DNA of 64,000 nt. Source: Lachnospiraceae bacterium (GTDB lineage Bacteria > Bacillota > Clostridia > Lachnospirales > Lachnospiraceae). Made by a program: the position numbers and the translations under genes. Positions 9,921-18,551 of this stretch are shown here, in pieces. Under the pieces are notes generated by a model. The model saw only the letters and a list, made by a program, of their open reading frames with translations, ran no database searches and was not told the origin of the DNA. The stretch is taken from contig CAJTFW010000008.1 of the NCBI GenBank assembly GCA_910575445.1, forward strand, positions 150,447 through 214,446, written 5' to 3'. Every line of letters starts with the position of its first letter. The stretch's first letter is position 1.

Positions 9921-9937
9921 CTATTCCACTTCCTTCC

Positions 9938-11248
9938 CTACGCCACAGTAACACTCATATACAGCTTGCCCATCGCATTTACAACAGTGATTAAATCTGT
10001 AACAACTACGACCTTTTTCGTCTCTCCCTGTTCTACCTTGACATCTGCATCCGAGAAGTTCTCAATCGCCCGGATTTCCTGCAGCTGCTCATGATGCTTT
10101 ACAATGTCGGACCAAAGAGAAATCCGACCAGCCGCATCGTTAGGAACCACGCCAAGATACTTCGTATTAAAAAGCACCGCAATATCATTGCCTATCTGGT
10201 CGATTACCCGGATGGTCTGATTGTCTTTAAAGATATTTCCCTGTGTATCAGAAGTTGTCACCATGGTATTAATATCTTCAAGTACACGAATGTCAGAGCC
10301 TACCTTATGGAAAATAAACTTTCCTTCTTTTATAGCTGCTTTTAGCTGATTCTGTGTGTATGGGGTATCAATTAGAAATTCTCCATCATATTTTTTATTC
10401 TGGTTACTCTTATTGACCGCACAGCCAGCGCAAGCACCTGTCACCCAGTATACAAGGCTTGTTTCATCCCATCCTTCCTCTAATACCTTATTGTTCACAC
10501 TGATAACACCCAAATAATCTGCCTTCACATAGTCGTATAAAACTAATTGAAATTTTACGCCCATCTCATCTCGCAGCCTTTTTACAAATGCTGTGAAAAG
10601 AGACTTTGTTGTATCATCTTTTACGGCTACTCCCATCGTATGAAAGCTATAAGCTTCAATTTTATCAAGATAGTTCTGGTAAGCTGCCCCGTTCACCTCT
10701 CCATTCTCGCCACCCGTCAAAGGAACTGCAGCAGCTGCCTCCAAAGTAATACCTGATTTCCATGTTACATACTTATTGCTTATCAGTTCGTCCCCGGCAG
10801 AAACTGTCTGCTCATCAACCACAGCAGTGCCCAAAATCGTTTTTACATCAAACAATTCTTCATTATCTACATTTACCTGAATGACAATTTTTAAATCGTT
10901 TCCACGGATGCCCGTATACAACGCCTCCGCCAATGTATTACTTGCTCTCTTACCCTCGCTATTTAGCCGGTACCCATAAAAAGTCTGCGTGTTCAAAAAC
11001 AGGTCCCGAAGCGCTTTTAACTTCTCATGCGTATACTCATAGCCGAAAATCTCCATACTATTTTTCTGAAAATCTCCGTTTGTTATCTCAAAAATATCAC
11101 CGGACACACCCCAGTCTAATTCCAAAGGCATCGTTGCAATCCCTCTCTCGGACAAGGTTGCACTTGCCGCAGACTTTGAAACAAAATTAATATAGGCACC
11201 TGGCAACTCCTTATTTTGTACCAAAAAAGTACCGCCTCCTAAAGCCAT
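9938..11248 (-). CDS. Contractile tail sheath protein (XkdK-like)
   Basis: A 436-residue sheath protein. It opens with GGGTFLVQNKELPGAYINFVSKSAASATLSERG in essence, the N-terminal linker strand conserved in PBSX XkdK. Later VYWVTGACAGCAVNKSNQNKKYDGE and GVVPNDAAGRISLWSDIVKHHEQLQEI are the usual sheath core motifs. Its presence fixes the phage as a myovirus morphotype. It is followed by the tube gene as in all PBSX-like elements. Confidence 0.95.
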   Translation of the reverse strand: MALGGGTFLVQNKELPGAYINFVSKSAASATLSERGIATMPLELDWGVSGDIFEITNGDFQKNSMEIFGYEYTHEKLKALRDLFLNTQTFYGYRLNSEGKRASNTLAEALYTGIRGNDLKIVIQVNVDNEELFDVKTILGTAVVDEQTVSAGDELISNKYVTWKSGITLEAAAAVPLTGGENGEVNGAAYQNYLDKIEAYSFHTMGVAVKDDTTKSLFTAFVKRLRDEMGVKFQLVLYDYVKADYLGVISVNNKVLEEGWDETSLVYWVTGACAGCAVNKSNQNKKYDGEFLIDTPYTQNQLKAAIKEGKFIFHKVGSDIRVLEDINTMVTTSDTQGNIFKDNQTIRVIDQIGNDIAVLFNTKYLGVVPNDAAGRISLWSDIVKHHEQLQEIRAIENFSDADVKVEQGETKKVVVVTDLITVVNAMGKLYMSVTVA

Positions 11249-11250
11249 CC

Positions 11251-11457
11251 TTATTTCACCTTACCTTTCCTGTAATCCTTAATTTTTTCTTCTACAGCTG
11301 TTATGGTATACAGCTTTCCATCTTCTAAAAGGGCATCTATGATATCCCTTCTGCCCTTGAAGCGCTTTGATGTAAGTAATTGTTCCTTTAAAAATTCAGG
11401 CTCCATCTTATCTGTGGCTCCTGGCGCTGCCTCTAGGTCCCGTTTCTTTCCTGCCAT
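11251..11457 (-). CDS. Small phage protein (68 aa, XkdJ position)
   Basis: A 68-residue, Lys- and Glu-rich protein (EFLKEQLLTSKRFKGRRDIIDALLEDGKLYT) placed directly upstream of the sheath gene, with a two-base gap. The core resembles the short helical proteins coded at this spot in PBSX-like phages. Function is not known; the operon position and a nearby GTGAGG ribosome binding site support a real gene. Confidence 0.75.
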   Translation of the reverse strand: MAGKKRDLEAAPGATDKMEPEFLKEQLLTSKRFKGRRDIIDALLEDGKLYTITAVEEKIKDYRKGKVK

Positions 11458-11465
11458 ATCCTCAC

Positions 11466-11894
11466 CTATCCTTTCGCAGAAGTTTCTGAATAAACCTCCT
11501 CCATAAATGGGGAGTTCTTTGATATCTTATAGACAAACATATCATAGTTCACAAAGAAATGAAGCATCCCGTTCACCAGCTCATATCGCATCTGTGTTCC
11601 CATCATCAAATCTTCCTTTACCTCTAACCATTCCAAACACTGAAAAAGACGCTCTGCAACTGCATAACATTCCTCCTTCTTTCGTTCTTCCCGCTCCGAA
11701 AAATACTGGATGCAAAACTGATTCGTCCGAAAATAACGCTTGTTCAAGAAAAGCTGATTGGTAGGATTGAGACATTGAATAAAAAAACAAGGCTCTTGTA
11801 AGCCCTGCCGTTTTACTTCCCGGTAAATTTTATATCTGCCTCCAAACTCAGCATTTAATGATATGCTGATAGCTTCTATAATTGCATTTATCAT
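11466..11894 (-). CDS. DUF6838-like phage tail terminator/completion protein
   Basis: The probable start is the ATG at 11894, which overlaps the previous gene's TGA as ATGA. This gives a 142-residue protein that begins MINAIIEAISISLNAEFG and contains FFIQCLNPTNQLFLNKRYFRTNQFCIQYF. DUF6838-type proteins occur between gp10-like and sheath genes, the slot of tail terminator proteins. The longer frame upstream lies wholly within another gene and is rejected. Confidence 0.8.
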   Translation of the reverse strand: MINAIIEAISISLNAEFGGRYKIYREVKRQGLQEPCFFIQCLNPTNQLFLNKRYFRTNQFCIQYFSEREERKKEECYAVAERLFQCLEWLEVKEDLMMGTQMRYELVNGMLHFFVNYDMFVYKISKNSPFMEEVYSETSAKG

Positions 11895-12379
11895 TGCATA
11901 CACCCCATTAGATACTTTTTGATTTTTTGTTCCAATACCTTTGGTGCAATCGTCTGTACTTCCTGTTCCGAAACCGTAAGCATAAAGCGACCAGGAACCC
12001 AACCTTTATGACCTCGTGTCCTATGACCATATTCCACATATGACGCATATTCAATGGGATTCATAATCTCAATCACAAGAAAGCCTCCATAATGATTTAC
12101 TTTCAAGCTATTCGCATACTCTTGTGCTCCGCCATAGGAAGAACTGGATTTTCCAGCGGTCCATCCCCTTCTTAATGTACCTCCTTTTTTACCAGTGCCT
12201 TTTGAATAATCCCCAACAGGTGTACGCTTAATAACTGTGGCAAGCAGCCTTGCGGCAAGTTCCTTAGCACATTCCTCCACAAAGGCGTCCACATTTTTGT
12301 CTTTTAGCTTGTTTAGCTGTTGCTGAAGCTTTTTTAAATCAATGGCAGAGAATTTTCCTATCTTACCTATTAAGCCCAC
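11891..12379 (-). CDS. HK97 gp10-like head-tail joining protein
   Basis: A 162-residue protein with an N-terminal helical part, a Lys-rich centre (TVIKRTPVGDYSKGTGKKGGTLRRGW) and the ending region PIEYASYVEYGHRTRGHKGWVPGRFML. The R-T-P-V-D ... G-x-L-R-x-S/G-W and Y-A-x-Y-V-E-x-G-H motifs define the HK97 gp10/YqbI family, which completes the head-tail joint. Gene order agrees. Confidence 0.9.
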   Translation of the reverse strand: MGLIGKIGKFSAIDLKKLQQQLNKLKDKNVDAFVEECAKELAARLLATVIKRTPVGDYSKGTGKKGGTLRRGWTAGKSSSSYGGAQEYANSLKVNHYGGFLVIEIMNPIEYASYVEYGHRTRGHKGWVPGRFMLTVSEQEVQTIAPKVLEQKIKKYLMGCMQ

Positions 12380-12756
12380 CCCCTGAACAGCTCTAGTACA
12401 ATTTCCTGGTGAGTGCAGTATACAGCCGGCTGACTACTTGTAGAATACTCACTGGTTACTCCGTCCTGAGTTACAACAATCTTTGAACCACTCTTCACCA
12501 TAATCTCTGGAGCAAGAAATAACTTAATTCCTTGTGAAGCTATCGCTGCAGTTTCTGTCTGCACAACAGCAGCCAGCCTTTCAAAAGACAGTTTACAAGG
12601 CTGACTCTCAAGCACTGTAACTTCTTTTTCATTGGACAGTTTCGTCTTCTCATCTGTCACCTCTTGGTATTCCACAATGTTACATAATCCTGTATAAGTC
12701 TGTTCCAATGCTGCTCTATGCATCCTCTGAACCTGCAAAATAACATCTTTAATCAT
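12370..12756 (-). CDS. Phage head-tail connector protein (XkdH/DUF3599-like)
   Basis: I choose the ATG at 12756 (MIKDVILQVQRMHRAALEQ) because GAGGTGGT lies just upstream; the GTG at 12765 is inside that site. The 128-residue product is mostly beta-rich, with ESQPCKLSFERL and QGIKLFLAPEIMVKSGSKIVVTQDG, as in head-tail stopper proteins of the XkdH/YqbH type. It overlaps the gp10-like gene by ten bases. Confidence 0.8.
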   Translation of the reverse strand: MIKDVILQVQRMHRAALEQTYTGLCNIVEYQEVTDEKTKLSNEKEVTVLESQPCKLSFERLAAVVQTETAAIASQGIKLFLAPEIMVKSGSKIVVTQDGVTSEYSTSSQPAVYCTHQEIVLELFRGWA

Positions 12757-12758
12757 TC

Positions 12759-13148
12759 TTACCACCTCAGTTTTCTATAACATGAAAATTCATCCCTTCC
12801 ATGTGTCAGAAGATAATTCAGAAAATTATTTAGTCTCTGTTCTGGTGTTAAGTTTCCTTCTCCAGTTGCAAATACCGTATTGGTATCACCCGCTTGTATT
12901 TGCTTTACTGCATAATCTAGGTCAAGTCCTGCGATGTCATCAGGAGTAAAGGCTTTCTTTGCCGTTAAAAATTCACCAACGGCCATATCAATCGCAATAC
13001 TTACCAGTCCTTTTGGTACAGAAGATACATTGCAATCGTTCTTTATAGTATTTTCAACTTTCTGGAGAGAAAAGGCCAAGATAACCTCATCTCCATCCTT
13101 CAGTAGATATCCAAACGATTCTAAGCGTTCTCTTGCCTGTTCCACCAT
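12759..13148 (-). CDS. Phage head-tail adaptor (YqbG/DUF3199-like)
   Basis: A 129-residue, mainly helical protein (RERLESFGYLLKDGDEVILAFSLQKVENTIKNDCN, then KGLVSIAIDMAVGEFLTAKKAF). This is the pattern of head-completion adaptors that sit on the portal, and it lies just after the capsid gene, where PBSX-like phages encode YqbG/XkdH-type adaptors. Confidence 0.8.
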   Translation of the reverse strand: MVEQARERLESFGYLLKDGDEVILAFSLQKVENTIKNDCNVSSVPKGLVSIAIDMAVGEFLTAKKAFTPDDIAGLDLDYAVKQIQAGDTNTVFATGEGNLTPEQRLNNFLNYLLTHGRDEFSCYRKLRW

Positions 13149-13162
13149 AGGTCCACCTTTTT

Positions 13163-14266
13163 CTACCCACGAGAAATAATCCGGGCAATCGGAATCGCTT
13201 TATGGTTGATTGTCTTATTGTCATGGTTGCTCACCAGCGACCAGTTCTCACCCTTTTTCAGTTCATCATCAGTAGGGCTGTTGGTTTTCTGAGACGCTTT
13301 CAGATAAGAAATACCCGCCACACTTACAGCGTTACGCTTACGAGAAATAAGCGTATCTTCCCCGCCCCTTGTCTTGGCATCCCTCACCATCTCATATGGC
13401 ACTTTCGCTCCCACAGGCTCAAATCCAATAGCACCTTCTCCAAGAATATAAGTAGTGTATTTTGTATAAGCCTCCTGCGCTGGAACATCATCTGAGGCCG
13501 GAGCTGCCGGAACGACTTCAGCAGGCATGGAATCATCAATCACAACCAGCCGCCCATTCCATGTTCCCATTCCAAGGTCACGTTCGATTCCTTCCGCATC
13601 CGTATATTTCAGATACGCTAAAAGTTTCAGATTTTCAAGATTGGTAGCAACCGTAGAATGACAAATCACAAGACTGAACTTCTGCTTATTGTCACCACAA
13701 GCCTTCTGAATAGCTACATTTAGAGAAGTTGCTCCTACGCACCGGGCTTCTTTTGTTGCCTCACTGGAAATATCATAGGTATGTTTGTCGACAAATTCGG
13801 CGTTCGCCGCCTTAATTGTTGTCTTTCCGGTTGTGGACATGGCAAAAATACCTTCAAGAATCGCTAATAAAGTACCCTGATCTACTTCATTCCAGTAGCG
13901 ATTAATCTGATTTCTTACATTTGCCATAAAGTCAACGCCCCCGGTCACATCATAAGAAAAATCCGCTTCCGTCCAGCCTTTCATGCGCCCATATACAAAA
14001 ACACCCTGTTCAAAGGTGTCAGTATTTTCAGCTGTCAGATTAGTTTCCCCGTCATAGTTCAGTGCATCCCCGCCAATCAGACCGAAGAATGGAAGAACAG
14101 CATAAACTGTCCCTGTTTGTGAACTGGTAACAAATGTTTCTTTAAGACGCGCATCAGAAACAATCGCTCTGGATTCCCGAAGCTTATTTAGCTTCACATT
14201 TGGCACAGCGGACATATAATGCCCAAATGCCCTTTCATTAAAACTTTTTGCATCAAATTTAGCCAT
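13163..14266 (-). CDS. Major capsid protein
   Basis: A 367-residue protein following the scaffold gene. It has an N-terminal helical segment, LLAILEGIFAMS, a central domain with VAIQKACGDNKQKFSLVICHSTVATNLENLKLLAYLKYTDAEG, and a C-terminal TYILGEGAIGFEPVGAKVPYEMVRDAKTRGGEDTLISRKR stretch, the P-domain/A-domain features of the HK97-fold coat proteins of this phage group. Length and context are typical. No protease gene is nearby, so it probably relies on scaffold rather than prohead cleavage. Confidence 0.9.
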   Translation of the reverse strand: MAKFDAKSFNERAFGHYMSAVPNVKLNKLRESRAIVSDARLKETFVTSSQTGTVYAVLPFFGLIGGDALNYDGETNLTAENTDTFEQGVFVYGRMKGWTEADFSYDVTGGVDFMANVRNQINRYWNEVDQGTLLAILEGIFAMSTTGKTTIKAANAEFVDKHTYDISSEATKEARCVGATSLNVAIQKACGDNKQKFSLVICHSTVATNLENLKLLAYLKYTDAEGIERDLGMGTWNGRLVVIDDSMPAEVVPAAPASDDVPAQEAYTKYTTYILGEGAIGFEPVGAKVPYEMVRDAKTRGGEDTLISRKRNAVSVAGISYLKASQKTNSPTDDELKKGENWSLVSNHDNKTINHKAIPIARIISRG

Positions 14267-14288
14267 TTTCTTTTATCCTTTCTGAAAA

Positions 14289-14882
14289 TTATTTTACCTC
14301 TGGGTTACTCTCCATATATGCCGCTAATTCCTCATAGGTCATTTTTGACATATCAACCTTCGTATCCGGTTTTGTGTCGCCGGACGCTCCTGGCTGGAAA
14401 CCTCGGAAATTATTTTTCTGCGGTGTATTGAACAAATAAGCATCCGACTTCTGAACCGCCTTGATTTGTTCGTCCCATCCAGTTAGCTTTCCATCCTCTC
14501 CTAGCTTCACCTTTGAGGTATCAATCAGCGCCTTTACTGCTTTGCCATTTCTAGCTCCGGCAGCAGTCAGAGCAGCCTCAATCGCATTATCAAGTCGAAG
14601 CTGTGTAAGCTCTGCTTTATGTGCCTTCTCCTGGTCAGCGTTCTGTTGTTTCATGACTTCAATCTGCTTTTTCAACTCTTCATTGTCGCCCGCTGACGCT
14701 TTCAGAGTTTCAAGCTGTTTATCACGGTCCGAAACGGACATTCTCAGCGTCTTGTTTTCCTCAACAACTTCATCATGCTTTGGCTTCTCCACATACCCTT
14801 TCAATTCCTCCTGTGAAGCTTTTTCTGCTTTGGCTGCTAACTCCTCACTAATACCAAGGGTGATAAATTCTTCTTTTTTCAT
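14289..14882 (-). CDS. Phage scaffolding protein (GP20-like)
   Basis: A 197-residue acidic/basic coiled-coil protein. Residues about 25-110 are heptad-like (VEENKTLRMSVSDRDKQLETL, IEVMKQQNADQEKAHKAELTQLRLD), followed by AIEAALTAAGARNGKAVKALIDTSKVKL, the GP20-family scaffold signature. The C-terminus (MSKMTYEELAAYMESNP) is the usual capsid-binding tail. It guides capsid assembly and leaves before DNA packaging. Confidence 0.92.
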   Translation of the reverse strand: MKKEEFITLGISEELAAKAEKASQEELKGYVEKPKHDEVVEENKTLRMSVSDRDKQLETLKASAGDNEELKKQIEVMKQQNADQEKAHKAELTQLRLDNAIEAALTAAGARNGKAVKALIDTSKVKLGEDGKLTGWDEQIKAVQKSDAYLFNTPQKNNFRGFQPGASGDTKPDTKVDMSKMTYEELAAYMESNPEVK

Positions 14883-14914
14883 TCTACTTATCCTCTCTTT
14901 CTTTACTTTGAAAA

Positions 14915-14980
14915 CTATCCTCTTACCAGCACTTCACGACTACCTTTTGTATTCACTGGTGTAATCATAATATCTGCCAT
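14915..14980 (-). CDS. Tiny phage ORF (21 aa)
   Basis: ATG at 14980 is preceded by a clear GGGAGG site nine bases upstream. The frame encodes MADIMITPVNTKGSREVLVR plus Gly, then a stop. It lies between the MuF partner gene and the scaffold gene. The strong ribosome binding site is the main evidence; no function is known, and it could also act as a leader peptide for the scaffold gene. Confidence 0.45.
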   Translation of the reverse strand: MADIMITPVNTKGSREVLVRG

Positions 14981-15015
14981 TTTCAAATACCTCCCTTCTA
15001 AAATAAATTGGCATG

Positions 15016-15045
15016 AAAAAAGCACCTCTGTTTATCCAAAAGTGC
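15016..15045 (-). terminator. Probable intrinsic terminator after the MuF-partner gene
   Basis: On the minus strand GCACTT and AGGTGC pair (one G-U) around a 12-base loop, followed by six T. It lies about 40 bases after the 86-aa gene and before the tiny ORF and scaffold gene, so it may reduce read-through between the head genes. Confidence 0.55.
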
Positions 15046-15087
15046 CTGTTTCAAAATCAATCTTTATTGAATACAATTTTAGTATTT

Positions 15088-15348
15088 TTAACTGTTTACA
15101 TTTCTATCCTTTGTCGAAAAAGATGTAACATTTGAAAACCTTTTACATGCTTTGCTTGAGCAAGTTTCGCATATATTTTTAGAATCATTAACTTCTAATG
15201 CCGCCTTTATCCTACGCTTATACTCATCAGGACCACCAAAACAATCATAATTCCATGGCGGAAAAGATTCCTTAAACTTTTCTTTCCATTCCTTACGAAG
15301 CTGTTGTAATTCTTCATCATTTTTTAAATATTCCCACATCTTTTTCAT
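15088..15348 (-). CDS. Small protein coupled to the MuF-zincin gene (candidate partner or immunity protein)
   Basis: An 86-residue protein, charged and helical at the N-terminus (KKMWEYLKNDEELQQLRKEW) with a Trp/Gly middle (FPPWNYDCFGGPDEYKRR) and a Cys-rich end (NICETCSSKACKRF). Its ATG overlaps the MuF stop as ATGA, so translation is coupled. I recognise no family. A small gene directly coupled to a phage protein with an added enzyme-like domain could be an immunity or accessory protein, but this is inference from position only. Confidence 0.65.
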   Translation of the reverse strand: MKKMWEYLKNDEELQQLRKEWKEKFKESFPPWNYDCFGGPDEYKRRIKAALEVNDSKNICETCSSKACKRFSNVTSFSTKDRNVNS

Positions 15349-17015
15349 CCAACCATCTCCTTATATGCCTTATATATTTCCTCTAAAATTCCAGTAAATT
15401 CCGCCTTACTTTTATAATCCAATACCTCAATACTCGTAATATCAGCAAATATTTCCATACAAGTATAGGTTCTATTTTCCAGCCAATAATCCGCCGAATG
15501 TCCTGCACACAAAATTTCATTTAAACCACCACTTGATAACGCACTGAAAATATCAGATAAAACCATATCTCCTTCATATTTTCCGCCTTCAGCAAACCAT
15601 TGGGTAATCATCTCTTTATTATCATACACCTTTGCACTGGTTGTTTCAATTGCCTGAAGGAATTTTTCATTTTTCCAACTACAATATTCAAGAGTATCCA
15701 TTCTATGTGATAGTTCATGCGCCTGAACAAAATTCATATCATATAATTCATAATTAGGAGCCAAGGGATTGTATTGAATTACATCCAGTTCCTGGTTATA
15801 CGCAAATGGTGCATCCAATTTCTCATTTGGCTGATACTCTGTTGACCCATTGTATAATATCATTTTATCGGTAAATGGTGTTGATTTCGTACTATTTAAA
15901 ATTTGGCTAAACTCATCATTAGCTTTCCTAATCTTTTCATCTTGAATCTGAGGAATCTGTATTAAATCTGCTTTACTACCACCATCAACAAAAGTCTCCT
16001 TCCACTCCTGATAGCTCATATCTGCTGGCACATAATAGGTTTTTCCATCCTTACCTCTGGCTGCACGTTCTCCTATCTGGCCGAAGTCATCCTCAAAATA
16101 TGGTACAGTTGTCGAACGGCAATAGACATGAAAAGGCGGCGCTGTGATTCCCGGTTCATAGTCCTTCATCAAAAATACCTGACCATATAGGCTTTGGCAT
16201 ATCTCTGAAGTGTGGGAATCAAGCGTCGCCACAATTTCATATTGTTCTACATTCAGGTCATTAAAACAGTCTTTTTGCGCTGCCGAACTGAAATATGCTT
16301 CTTCTGTCATCACAAGCCGGCCCGCATTGCGTTTGGAAGCATTCATCCTGCGGGCAATCGTATCAATCGCTTTCTGCGGGTCCTGTCCTAGCATAATATT
16401 TTGTGTCAGCTCCTTATGAACCTCAGAAATCAGTTTCTGTTTATTGCTCCATATTCTTTCGGAAAAATTCTTTCCATCCACTGCCCAGGGCTTATGAATT
16501 ACCTTTTCAATCTTACGCTGGTCCAACGCAGAGATATTCCATCCTATTCGGAATCCATGTTGCAGCTCATACGCAGTTCGATAATAGCCTCCCAAATAAA
16601 TGTTCTTCATAACCGCATCCACGCTGTCCAATTGATTACCAAACATAAGCTCAAGGCTCTGTTGTGTTTGCAGTTTCAAAGCTTCTAGTTGAGAAATATG
16701 ATATTTAGCAGAAGCGTTCTCTAATTCTTTCATCCATCTCTGGTTTATTGCATTTTCCTGGCCATGCCGAATATAGTCTTTTACATCCCATTTGAATTCT
16801 TTCAGAGCCACGCCAGAAAGCATCTTATGGGCCTCTGCCATCGACACCCCATTATTAGCTGCAAGGCGCCCATACCAGTTGTTAATCTTGCCCTCAAGCT
16901 CTCTTAGCGCTCTTCGATACTGCTTTTCGATTTCCAGATAGGCTGCTGCACCCTTTTGATTTTGGACCGCTTCTAGCTGCGCAAAGCGCTGCTTCCAATA
17001 GTTGCTATTATTCAT
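15345..17015 (-). CDS. Minor head protein (MuF/SPP1 gp7-like) with C-terminal zincin-like domain
   Basis: A 556-residue protein, longer than a plain MuF protein. Residues 1 to about 330 are the gp7/MuF part: ASKRNAGRLVMTEEAYFSSAAQK, then LDSHTSEICQSLYGQVF and PPFHVYCRSTTVPYF, which are the conserved D-x-R/H-T...C and P-P-x-H-x-x-C-R-S motifs. After a linker, residues about 340-556 form a second domain with HELSH at 433-437 and a possible third metal ligand in CMEIFAD near 521, the arrangement of a gluzincin-type metallopeptidase. MuF proteins are injected or capsid-internal; enzyme-like C-terminal extensions are known as MuF polymorphic toxins. Protease activity is inferred. Confidence 0.85.
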   Translation of the reverse strand: MNNSNYWKQRFAQLEAVQNQKGAAAYLEIEKQYRRALRELEGKINNWYGRLAANNGVSMAEAHKMLSGVALKEFKWDVKDYIRHGQENAINQRWMKELENASAKYHISQLEALKLQTQQSLELMFGNQLDSVDAVMKNIYLGGYYRTAYELQHGFRIGWNISALDQRKIEKVIHKPWAVDGKNFSERIWSNKQKLISEVHKELTQNIMLGQDPQKAIDTIARRMNASKRNAGRLVMTEEAYFSSAAQKDCFNDLNVEQYEIVATLDSHTSEICQSLYGQVFLMKDYEPGITAPPFHVYCRSTTVPYFEDDFGQIGERAARGKDGKTYYVPADMSYQEWKETFVDGGSKADLIQIPQIQDEKIRKANDEFSQILNSTKSTPFTDKMILYNGSTEYQPNEKLDAPFAYNQELDVIQYNPLAPNYELYDMNFVQAHELSHRMDTLEYCSWKNEKFLQAIETTSAKVYDNKEMITQWFAEGGKYEGDMVLSDIFSALSSGGLNEILCAGHSADYWLENRTYTCMEIFADITSIEVLDYKSKAEFTGILEEIYKAYKEMVG

Positions 17016-18540
17016 CCTCTACACCATCTTCCCCTGGCAGTTCTCGACCTGACGAATTGTCTTGTTGCTGGAAAGGATTATAGCTTTGTTCCTCAAATGT
17101 CGCTTGCTCCTCCTTTCTTTGTTTTGTCAAGCGTTCTATCTCTTTTTGTGGGTCATCAATCCACGGATGTTGCCCTATGATAGTCTCATCTGATAAGATT
17201 CCTACGGATTTCTGACAGTTTTCGATTGCCTCTGTCTCATTAATGAGAATATCTCTATTGAAAATAATATCTACTTTCTCATCATCAAAATTTCCTTTCC
17301 CTGCATTGAACAAATAAGCATTAACAAACCACAAAATTTCTTCAAAAGCTGCCTGAAACTCTGTTTCCATATCATTTGCATCCAGGTCAATATCAGAATA
17401 CATAGACTGAATGTTCATCTGATTGGGATTCCCAGATAAGCGGTCATCCTTCGCATCATATCCCATTGCATTTTCAATCAATGCTTTCTTAAAGGCTTCT
17501 AATATACTTTTATAGTTTTCTGCATTGATTGTAATTTCAAGAGTTTCCACCCCGCCTTTGCTCTCTCCATCGTTTCGGACTTTAACTGCTCCAAAGGTTG
17601 CAAGGTTACGCCTGAACTCACCCAAATCTTGCCCGTCATAATTCTTCAGGACAAGAATTGTATTGCGCGAATCCTCCTGCATACTGTTTTCAAAATCTGA
17701 TAACATAATATTGATTCCGTCCTGAAGTGTTTTTACCTTTTTTATCAGTGGAATTTCTCCATCATTGTATTTCAGGGGAATAAGTGGTATCCTCTGCCAA
17801 TTCAGACCAAGTGCCATTCCCGCATCATCCATAGCCGTAACATAGGGAAGCTCAAAAGCTTCTTGCTCTGTGCTGATATCAGAAATCAGCCTTCCTCCAT
17901 CCAGCACAAACTTATGGATTCCCTGTAAATCATATATCTCCACTTTTTCGATAATTTTAGATATTGTTCCCTCATAACCCATTACCTGATAAAGCCTGAC
18001 TGCAAAATCCAAGATGGTGTGCTCGCTATCTTTCCAGAAAGGAAGCACTTCATATCCAGGAAACAATCGAAAGGACAGCACCCCATCCTCTGTATAGTAG
18101 GGATATAGCCAGGCAATACCGCCATTCAGTGCAGCCTTGCCTCCATTTTTTAAAGTCTTCATAAATCGTTTATTGAATATCTCTTTTAAACATTCAACAT
18201 ACAATTCATTATCACCTTCTACCACAAAAGGCTGACCTAACAAGTAGTTCGCTTTCTGGTTCACCATCTTACCATATTGGTTGTCAATGATTCGGTTGTT
18301 AGGGAGATTATCAACCGGCTGAAGCTTCCCACCTTCTCCAATCATAGTCCGCTTACGGGTCAAAATATCATGCTCATTGTCATAGTACAGATGACCTTTA
18401 ATCTGCATGATTCGCTGAGGGCTATTCTTCCAAAAAGCAATTTCTTTCTCCAGAAATTCCTTGTCGCTCATACGACTTCGCGCACCTTGTAAAATCAAAT
18501 TGCTCACTTTGCTTGTTAAAAATTCCACAAAATTCAACAT
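17008..18540 (-). CDS. Portal protein (SPP1 gp6-like)
   Basis: A 510-residue portal protein of the SPP1 gp6 group: SRMSDKEFLEKEIAFWKNSP at the start, NRIIDNQYGKMVNQKANYLLGQPF around residue 80, and MGYDAKDDRLSGNPNQMNIQSMYSDIDLDANDMETEF around 370, a stretch conserved in these portals. It forms the dodecameric vertex through which DNA enters. It overlaps the MuF gene start by eight bases and follows the large terminase. Confidence 0.95.
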   Translation of the reverse strand: MLNFVEFLTSKVSNLILQGARSRMSDKEFLEKEIAFWKNSPQRIMQIKGHLYYDNEHDILTRKRTMIGEGGKLQPVDNLPNNRIIDNQYGKMVNQKANYLLGQPFVVEGDNELYVECLKEIFNKRFMKTLKNGGKAALNGGIAWLYPYYTEDGVLSFRLFPGYEVLPFWKDSEHTILDFAVRLYQVMGYEGTISKIIEKVEIYDLQGIHKFVLDGGRLISDISTEQEAFELPYVTAMDDAGMALGLNWQRIPLIPLKYNDGEIPLIKKVKTLQDGINIMLSDFENSMQEDSRNTILVLKNYDGQDLGEFRRNLATFGAVKVRNDGESKGGVETLEITINAENYKSILEAFKKALIENAMGYDAKDDRLSGNPNQMNIQSMYSDIDLDANDMETEFQAAFEEILWFVNAYLFNAGKGNFDDEKVDIIFNRDILINETEAIENCQKSVGILSDETIIGQHPWIDDPQKEIERLTKQRKEEQATFEEQSYNPFQQQDNSSGRELPGEDGVEDE

Positions 18541-18551
18541 ATTACCTCACC

